From Candidatus Eiseniibacteriota bacterium (lineage in GTDB: Bacteria; Eisenbacteria; RBG-16-71-46; JABDJR01), in contig JABDJR010000405.1 in the NCBI GenBank assembly GCA_013003415.1, forward strand, positions 1 through 13,655: a stretch of DNA of 13,655 nt, given 5' to 3'. Below, piece by piece: positions 6,869-11,665 of this stretch. The position numbers were made by a program, and so were the translations under genes. Under the pieces are notes generated by a model. The model saw only the letters and a list, made by a program, of their open reading frames with translations. It searched no databases and had not been told where the DNA came from. Each line of letters begins with the position of its first letter. Positions within the stretch are counted from its first letter, which is position 1.

Positions 6869-7150
6869 ATGCCCCAGGCAAAAGCGAGACACATTCTCGT
6901 AACTACAGAAGAGGCCTGCTTAGGCCTCAAGAACAAAATCGACGCCGGTAGCGATTTCGCCGAACTCGCCCGCGAGCACTCCACCTGTCCTTCCGGCAAG
7001 CGTGGCGGCGATCTCGGAAGCTTCGGCCCCGGACAAATGGTGAAAGAATTCGACGAAGTTGTCTTCAGCGAAGCCGTGGGTGTGACCCATGGTCCCATCA
7101 AGACCCAGTTCGGTTTTCACTTGGTCGAGATCACGGAACGTACTGACTAA
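6869..7150 (+). CDS. ppiC: Parvulin-type peptidyl-prolyl cis-trans isomerase PpiC
   Basis: This is a 93-residue single-domain parvulin, the same length as E. coli PpiC, with no signal peptide and so cytoplasmic. Active-site residues of the fold are present: H8 (ARHILV), C40 (STCPSGKRGGDLG), M57 and F61 (GQMVKEFD), and H84 (TQFGFHLVEI). It interconverts cis and trans prolyl peptide bonds during protein folding. ATG 6869 has an ideal GAGGAG Shine-Dalgarno; in-frame extensions upstream (to 6740) do not resemble the family. It begins a compact four-gene run with gaps of 9, 9 and 0 bases. The 214-bp region before it should hold the promoter and contains small hairpins such as GTGGC/GCCAC at 6740-6751, but no clear -10 box. 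Confidence 0.93.
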   Translation: MPQAKARHILVTTEEACLGLKNKIDAGSDFAELAREHSTCPSGKRGGDLGSFGPGQMVKEFDEVVFSEAVGVTHGPIKTQFGFHLVEITERTD

Positions 7151-7159
7151 GTAGCGCCC

Positions 7160-7417
7160 GTGAACGAGCCCAGAAAGCCAGAGATTGAATACCCTGCCGA
7201 GTGGGGCTATCGCGTCATCGGTAAGGAAGAGGCTGTGCTCCGCGCGATCGTCCACTCTTTGGTGGGCGATCGTGTGTATGAGTTGGAAACTTCCAACCAA
7301 AGCGCCACCGGGAAGTACGTCAGCATTCGCCTGACCCTGACCGTTAACAGCGAAGAAGATCGTGTGGGACTCTTTGAGTCTCTAAAATCGCAACCCGAAG
7401 TCATCATGGTGTTGTAG
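7160..7417 (+). CDS. DUF493 (YbeD-like) family protein
   Basis: This 85-residue protein matches the DUF493/YbeD family. IEYPAEWGYRVIG at the start, SNQSATGKYVSIRLTLTV in the middle and SEEDRVGLFESLKSQP followed by VIMVL at the end are the family's usual segments. The fold is a ferredoxin-like alpha/beta domain resembling ACT-type regulatory domains. The E. coli relative lies beside lipoate genes, but its biochemical role is unknown and none is claimed here. The GTG start at 7160 leaves 9 bp after ppiC and gives the family's usual length; no strong Shine-Dalgarno precedes it, which suggests translation linked to ppiC. It is the second gene of the operon. Confidence 0.88.
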   Translation: MNEPRKPEIEYPAEWGYRVIGKEEAVLRAIVHSLVGDRVYELETSNQSATGKYVSIRLTLTVNSEEDRVGLFESLKSQPEVIMVL

Positions 7418-7426
7418 GAGTCCCTT

Positions 7427-7948
7427 GTGATTACTCCCGTCGAAGCAGCCAGCCAGTTCGTGGCCCAAGCCGCGGTTTTGGAAACGCTCTTGTCGGTGAC
7501 TCAAGATCAGGCGGCTTGGAAACCTTCCGAGAAATCTTGGTCCCTGCTCGAAGTTACCAATCATCTTTGGGACGAAGAGAAAGAAGACTTCAAGAAGCGG
7601 TTGGACTTGTTGCTTCACGCGCCAGGCCAAGAATGGCCTTCCATCGATCCCGAAGGTTGGGTGAAGGGGCGCGAGTATGCCGCGCGAGATCAGGCGGAAT
7701 CGCTTGAGGGGTTTTTGAAGGAGCGCCAAGCTTCGGTGAATTGGTTGCGAGCTTTGTCGGTCGACGACGCTGCCTGGAACAACAAGTACGAGCACCCTGC
7801 CCTGGGGACGCTCTTTGCCGGCGACATGTTGGCCTCTTGGCTCAGCCACGATTTATTCCACACACGCCAAATCCTGAAACTGCATCAGTTCTACAACGAT
7901 GAGCAGCTTAAACCCTTTAGTCGCGACTATGCAGGCGGCAAGTGGTAA
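7427..7948 (+). CDS. DinB-family (four-helix metal-binding) protein
   Basis: This 173-residue helical protein has the DinB/DfsB three-histidine metal site: H46 in SLLEVTNHLWDEE, and H141 and H145 in SWLSHDLFHTRQIL. Related proteins include the DNA-damage-inducible DinB of Bacillus and thiol-dependent transferases using mycothiol or bacillithiol; most members have no known reaction. W31, W38 and W48 fall where such proteins often carry conserved tryptophans. The GTG start at 7427 is supported by AGGAG about 8 nt upstream and by the 9-bp spacing from the DUF493 gene. The stop directly abuts the next ATG (TAAATG), so coupled translation with the TrpF-like gene is likely. The specific function is unknown. 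Confidence 0.8.
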   Translation: MITPVEAASQFVAQAAVLETLLSVTQDQAAWKPSEKSWSLLEVTNHLWDEEKEDFKKRLDLLLHAPGQEWPSIDPEGWVKGREYAARDQAESLEGFLKERQASVNWLRALSVDDAAWNNKYEHPALGTLFAGDMLASWLSHDLFHTRQILKLHQFYNDEQLKPFSRDYAGGKW

Positions 7949-8611
7949 ATGCTGGTTAAGGTCTGCTGCATTCAGAGCGTGGCCGAAGCCCAAATGGCCG
8001 TGGAAGAAGGAGCGGGCATTCTTGGGCTAGTGTCCGAAATGCCCAGTGGCCCCGGCGTTATTTCCCTAGAGTCCATCGCCGCGATTGTCCGTGAAGTTCC
8101 CTCGACCTTTGAAACGTGGTTGCTATCCAGCGCCACTTCAGCCGAAGCGATTGTGCAGCAACACGCGGCTTGTGGCACCTCCGGCATCCAGATTTGCGAC
8201 GCCTTGGATGAGAAGGAATTCGCCAGCCTGCGCCTGAAGCTGCCGACCACGAAATTGATTCAGGTGGTTCATGTCACGGGCGCCGGTTCGGTGGCGGAGG
8301 CGGTGAAAGCCTCCGAGTACGCCGATGTAATTCTGCTTGATTCGGGGCAGCCCGGGGCCGAAGTGAAGACTCTGGGCGGCACGGGCAATACTCACGATTG
8401 GTCGGTTTCCAAAGAGATCTGTGAAACCATCGATGTGCCCATGTTTTTAGCCGGTGGCTTAAACGGCGGCAACGTCCGTTCGGCCATGGATGCGGTGGGG
8501 CCTTTTGGTCTCGACGTGTGCTCGGGAGTGCGAGAAGACGATGCTCTTTCCGTCGTGCGTTTGCGTGCATTCATGGATGCAGTGAAAGGCCGAGGGCTGT
8601 TTCGTGGTTAA
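7949..8611 (+). CDS. TrpF-like (phosphoribosylanthranilate isomerase family) protein
   Basis: This 220-residue TIM barrel aligns along its length with TrpF. KVCCI (C6, the catalytic Cys of KICGI), VILLDS (D131, the catalytic Asp position), GGTGNTHDW, FLAGGLNGGNV and GLDVCSGVR are all visible. TrpF isomerises N-(5'-phosphoribosyl)anthranilate in tryptophan synthesis. However, the loop that normally reads like F.KSPRY, with a substrate-binding Arg, is here SEMPSGPGVIS with no Arg, and no other trp gene is nearby. It sits directly after a DinB-family gene with no spacing. It may be a TrpF paralogue acting on another phosphoribosyl-like or keto-sugar compound, or a diverged true TrpF. The family is sure, the reaction is not, so no gene symbol is given. 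Confidence 0.75.
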   Translation: MLVKVCCIQSVAEAQMAVEEGAGILGLVSEMPSGPGVISLESIAAIVREVPSTFETWLLSSATSAEAIVQQHAACGTSGIQICDALDEKEFASLRLKLPTTKLIQVVHVTGAGSVAEAVKASEYADVILLDSGQPGAEVKTLGGTGNTHDWSVSKEICETIDVPMFLAGGLNGGNVRSAMDAVGPFGLDVCSGVREDDALSVVRLRAFMDAVKGRGLFRG

Positions 8612-8615
8612 GGGA

Positions 8616-8654
8616 GCGTTTCGCCCGTCGAAGGGTAGGTCTGGCGTGAAACGC
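8616..8654. repeat. Hairpin in the gap before the hydrolase gene
   Basis: GCGTTTC at 8616-8622 pairs with GAAACGC at 8648-8654. GCC at 8623-8625 can extend it against GGC at 8643-8645 with a two-base bulge, leaving a loop of about 17 nt. It fills most of the 65-bp gap between the TrpF-like gene and the hydrolase gene. No T-run follows, so it is not a standard terminator. It could be a pause or processing site, or an operator. Confidence 0.4.
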
Positions 8655-8676
8655 GCCAATTCCGGGGAGAAGATTC

Positions 8677-9351
8677 ATGGCCGAGTTTAAGTTTGAAGCC
8701 ACTTCCAGTTCGGGCGAAGTTTCCGCGATCCTAGAACGGCCGCGGGGAGCCAAAGCGCTGTATGTTTTCGCCCACGGCGCGGGCGCGCCCATGAATCATC
8801 ATTTCATGGAAACCATGGCCGAGAAGTTTGCCAAGCAGAAGATAGCCACCCTGCGTTTCAACTTCCCCTACATTGAGCTAGGTCGGAGGGCTCCGAGCCC
8901 TCAGCCGATCCTAAAGAAGACGATACGCTCGGCCGTGGCGGTCGCTCGCAAAAAAACGCAGGGAAAGCTCCCCATTTTTGCCGGGGGCAAGTCGATGGGT
9001 GGACGTATGACGTCTTTGGCCCAGTCCGAAGAGCCCATCGAACATGTTCAGGGGCTAATCTTTGTGGGCTTCCCCTTGCACGCCCCGGGTCGTGACTCCG
9101 CCGACCGGGGCGAGCACCTTAAAGAGGTAAAGCTCCCCATGCTGTTCTTGCAAGGCATGCGCGACAAGTTGGCAAATCTCGACTTTTTAGAGCCGTTGCA
9201 CAAATCCTTGGGACGTCGCTCCAAGCTTCACAAGATTGAATGGGCCGATCACGGATTTCATGTGCCGAAGAAGTCCGGTCGTGATGATGATGACATCATG
9301 ACCGAACTCGCCTCGGTGACTTCCGACTGGATCGATCGCAAACTTCCTTAG
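8677..9351 (+). CDS. Alpha/beta hydrolase (KANL3/Tex30-like, dienelactone hydrolase superfamily)
   Basis: This 224-residue alpha/beta hydrolase has an oxyanion segment VFAHGAGAPMNH (residues 30-41), nucleophile elbow GGKSMGGR (S106), acid in LQGMRDKLA (D163) and histidine in ADHGFH (H192). The HGAGA block, GKSMGGRM and D.L pattern match the bacterial branch related to human Tex30 and KANL3, whose substrates are mostly unknown. There is no signal peptide, so it is cytoplasmic. ATG 8677 has a good GGGGAGA Shine-Dalgarno. It may be read from the ppiC operon or after the hairpin at 8616-8654. Its stop codon (9349-9351) overlaps the stop of the convergent secreted-protein gene by two bases, so no separate terminator fits between them. 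Confidence 0.85.
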   Translation: MAEFKFEATSSSGEVSAILERPRGAKALYVFAHGAGAPMNHHFMETMAEKFAKQKIATLRFNFPYIELGRRAPSPQPILKKTIRSAVAVARKKTQGKLPIFAGGKSMGGRMTSLAQSEEPIEHVQGLIFVGFPLHAPGRDSADRGEHLKEVKLPMLFLQGMRDKLANLDFLEPLHKSLGRRSKLHKIEWADHGFHVPKKSGRDDDDIMTELASVTSDWIDRKLP

Positions 9352-9971
9352 TTGCAGCTCGTTCCGTTAACGATGTAGGGCGTCACAATGACGGCATCCG
9401 ACAAAGAGACGGCATCGTTGAATGGGTCGGTAAAGTTTGAGCAAGGTTCAGATTGGCCCAAGGAAATCGGAGCGGTGTGGAAAACAGCGTCCGACAAGCC
9501 CACATTGCAGGTGGGGTCGCCGGTGTAGCCAGGGTCGGTGTTCACGAATCCGGCTGCGTCGACAACGTCAGGACTGTTGATTTCGATTTGCCCAAGAAGA
9601 ATGCCGTCGGCAAAGACTTCCGCAACCGTGGCTCCCAGACCCGTTGCCGTGATACAACCACCGCCGGCCACAAAGAAGGTGGCATCGCCGGATGCGTTGG
9701 TGAGTTCATCGATGACGGGGTGCGTTTGGCCCGTACACCAGCAAACAAGGCCGTCGGCTGGGCCCGAGACAACAATCTGGACAAAGGAACCGCTTAAAGG
9801 GCCACCACTATTGGCGACGTTCACGGTATATCCGAAGGATCCATCTGGTGTAACGGTCATGAAGCCAGGAGCATTGCTAAAGGCCGGGTCAGGAATAGTG
9901 GCCATGGCGGGCGCGCTTACGAGCATGCCGACAAGGACAAAAGCGAGAGCGAATCGAAACTGACGAGTCAT
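9348..9971 (-). CDS. Secreted protein with Ig-like part and duplicated C-terminal motif (dockerin-like)
   Basis: This 207-residue protein starts at the ATG at 9971, which follows a GGAGG Shine-Dalgarno and begins a clear signal peptide (hydrophobic residues 8-21, likely cleavage after AMA at residue 24). Residues ~30-130 look like a beta-sandwich (Ig/invasin-like), with Cys 77, 79 and 106 and an NASGDATFFVAGGG segment. The C-terminus repeats VGLSDAVFHTAPI (157-169) and VSLSDAVIVTPYI (188-200), each near a Cys (155, 177, 206). This resembles the paired helix-loop dockerin-like ends of exported proteins in uncultivated candidate phyla, although canonical calcium-binding Asp loops are not obvious. 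Function is unknown: surface attachment or assembly is a guess. An upstream in-frame ATG (10079) would bury the signal peptide and is rejected. Confidence 0.7.
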   Translation of the reverse strand: MTRQFRFALAFVLVGMLVSAPAMATIPDPAFSNAPGFMTVTPDGSFGYTVNVANSGGPLSGSFVQIVVSGPADGLVCWCTGQTHPVIDELTNASGDATFFVAGGGCITATGLGATVAEVFADGILLGQIEINSPDVVDAAGFVNTDPGYTGDPTCNVGLSDAVFHTAPISLGQSEPCSNFTDPFNDAVSLSDAVIVTPYIVNGTSCN

Positions 9972-10001
9972 AGAGAAACCTCCAAGGAAGGGGATCGGGT
10001 A

Positions 10002-10030
10002 ATTATACATTGCGAGAACCCTCTTCCTAA
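10002..10030 (-). promoter_or_regulatory. Likely promoter of the secreted-protein gene
   Basis: On the minus strand a perfect TATAAT (complement of 10002-10007) lies 17 bp from TTAGGA (complement of 10025-10030), an imperfect -35 box. Transcription would start near 9995, about 24 nt before the ATG at 9971. The 9-bp direct repeat at 10024-10044 overlaps the -35 box. Confidence 0.5.
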
Positions 10031-10044
10031 GGGCATTCCTAAGG
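10024..10044. repeat. Two direct copies of TTCCTAAGG, 12 bp apart
   Basis: TTCCTAAGG occurs at 10024-10032 and again at 10036-10044. The 12-bp spacing (a little over one helical turn) and the overlap with the -35 region of the minus-strand promoter suggest a regulator binding site, but only the repeat itself is seen. Confidence 0.45.
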
Positions 10045-10165
10045 TTTTTGCGTTGCGTCCTTTGGCGCAAGGATTGCACTTTGGTGTGCGAACTTGCCTA
10101 ATGAAGGGGCAAAAGGCGGTTTGGAGGTGGGTTCGGTTTCTCGGCTGGGGTATTCTTGTTGGCCT

Positions 10166-10984
10166 ATGACTCGCAGATCGCGTCCCTTTGTCACTCCCTC
10201 CACAAACCTTCTCCACCAACTGAGCCGGCTGGCGGCAGAGCGTGTCCCTCTGGTTGTGGTGACGGTGGTGAAAGCTTCAGGCAGCGCGCCGGGGAAATCC
10301 GGGGCCAAAATGGTGGTTACGGCCAGGGCCGCCTATGGCACGGTGGGGGGCGGGCGAGTTGAAAATGCGGCTCTAGAGCATGCGCGCTCCTTATTGGGTA
10401 AGCATCAGGCCCCCGAAGTACAACACATCGACGTGGTTCAAGATTTAGGCATGACCTGCGGTGGGAGTATGGAAATCATGTACGAAACACAAACGCCTCC
10501 GCCTCGGTTGGTGATCTTTGGCGCCGGGCATATTGCGGAGCCCTTGTGTGCGGCGGCGGTACTGGCCGGTTTCGATGTCACGGTGTGTGATGATCGAGAA
10601 GATTGGTTAACGAAAGAGCGCTTTCCAAGCGCGAGTGCCCTGATTCAGGCCCCGCCTTCGGAAGCTGTTTCGCGCGCCGCACTGAATGAGCACACGTTTG
10701 TCACCTCAGTCGCTCCCGGCCATTCCGTTGATCAGGAGATCATGTTGGCTATTGCGGCGGGGGGAGTTCGCCCTCGCTACGTTGGCGTGATTGGAAGTCG
10801 GCGTAAGGGAGTGGAATTGCGTAAGGGCTTGCTTGAGAAGGGAACCACGGAATCGTTTGTAGAGAGCATTCACATTCCCATGGGGTTGAACATTGGTGCC
10901 GCCGAACCCAACGAGATCGCCATTTCCATTGTGGCGGAGCTGGTGGCCGAGTTTCGCAACATGAACCCGGTGAAACCCTGGTGA
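10166..10984 (+). CDS. xdhC: XdhC/CoxI-family molybdenum-cofactor insertion protein
   Basis: This 272-residue protein has both XdhC modules. The N-terminal XdhC/CoxI part carries VVTVVKASGSAPGKSGAKM (residues 31-49), GTVGGGRVE (58-66) and DLGMTCGGSME with C98. The C-terminal Rossmann part carries VIFGAGHIAEPL (residues 116-127), followed by YVGVIGSRRKG and HIPMGLNIGAAEPNEIAISI. XdhC binds molybdopterin, helps its sulfuration and inserts it into xanthine dehydrogenase-type hydroxylases. ATG 10166 is chosen because the family domain begins about 15 residues later; an in-frame TTG at 10094 would add 24 unrelated residues. The Shine-Dalgarno is weak. It is first in a three-gene run with mocA-like (28-bp gap) and ygfK-like genes. 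The hydroxylase it serves is not in the window. Confidence 0.9.
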   Translation: MTRRSRPFVTPSTNLLHQLSRLAAERVPLVVVTVVKASGSAPGKSGAKMVVTARAAYGTVGGGRVENAALEHARSLLGKHQAPEVQHIDVVQDLGMTCGGSMEIMYETQTPPPRLVIFGAGHIAEPLCAAAVLAGFDVTVCDDREDWLTKERFPSASALIQAPPSEAVSRAALNEHTFVTSVAPGHSVDQEIMLAIAAGGVRPRYVGVIGSRRKGVELRKGLLEKGTTESFVESIHIPMGLNIGAAEPNEIAISIVAELVAEFRNMNPVKPW

Positions 10985-11012
10985 TTTCTGTGACTCCGCG
11001 AGAGGTCAGGCT

Positions 11013-11600
11013 GTGATCGCGGCGATTATCTTAGCCGCCGGAGCAGGGCGGCGTATTGGAACACCCAAAGCGCTTCTGCGTCGCGGAGATGAAACCTATC
11101 TTTCACGAGCCGTCGATGTGTGTCGCCAGGCCGGGTGCCAAACCGTTTGGGCCACCACCCGCGAGGATCTTCCCGAGCTGGATGAAGAAGTGGCGCGGCT
11201 GGGTGTGGTTCCGGTGTTGAACAAGGAACCCGAAGACGGCATGTTTTCCAGTGTGAAGCAGGGATTGATTGTGGCTCTGGCGGAAGACCCCGATTCCCAG
11301 TTTTTCGTTTTGTTTCCGGTGGATCATCCGGAGGTAAAATCGGAAACGGTTTCGCTCTTGGTGGAATCTTTGCGCAAAGAGTTGGCGAAGGATGCCAACG
11401 CGGCTTGGTGTCGGCCTGCGTTCGAAGGCCGTGGGGGTCACCCCATCGTCGTGACCAGCGACATGGCTCAAGCTCTGGCTGCGGACCCGGACAACAAGCG
11501 CCCCCTTCGTGACGCCCTCTTTGAAATGGCCGAGCCGCTCACGGTGGAAGTGGACGACCCCGGGGTGAGAAGAAACGTAAACACTCCCGAAGATTTGTAG
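11013..11600 (+). CDS. mocA: MocA-type molybdenum cofactor cytidylyltransferase (MobA-like NTP transferase)
   Basis: This 195-residue nucleotidyltransferase shows LAAGAGRRIGTPK (residues 7-19, NTP binding), EDGMFSSV (74-81), the metal-binding PVDHP (102-106) and GRGGHP (139-144). These match the MocA branch, which joins CMP to molybdopterin to make MCD, the cofactor form used by xanthine dehydrogenase-like enzymes. Other sugar or alcohol nucleotidyltransferases of the same fold are possible, but the xdhC neighbour and GRGGHP favour MocA. The GTG start at 11013 has GAGAGG about 7 nt upstream; no ATG gives the intact N-terminal motif. The family usually has ~190-200 residues. It very likely shares an operon with xdhC and the ygfK-like gene. 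Confidence 0.85.
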   Translation: MIAAIILAAGAGRRIGTPKALLRRGDETYLSRAVDVCRQAGCQTVWATTREDLPELDEEVARLGVVPVLNKEPEDGMFSSVKQGLIVALAEDPDSQFFVLFPVDHPEVKSETVSLLVESLRKELAKDANAAWCRPAFEGRGGHPIVVTSDMAQALAADPDNKRPLRDALFEMAEPLTVEVDDPGVRRNVNTPEDL

Positions 11601-11665
11601 GGTGGGTGCTTCTTAACGCTCCCTTGAAACCTCGCTAGACGGCCGTTTCTCTGTCAGAATGAAGT

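Noticed and set aside
9538..9963. Plus-strand open frame of 141 codons opposite the secreted-protein gene
   Set aside because: It is antisense to a gene with a clear signal peptide and ribosome site; its proline/threonine-rich translation is typical of a shadow frame.
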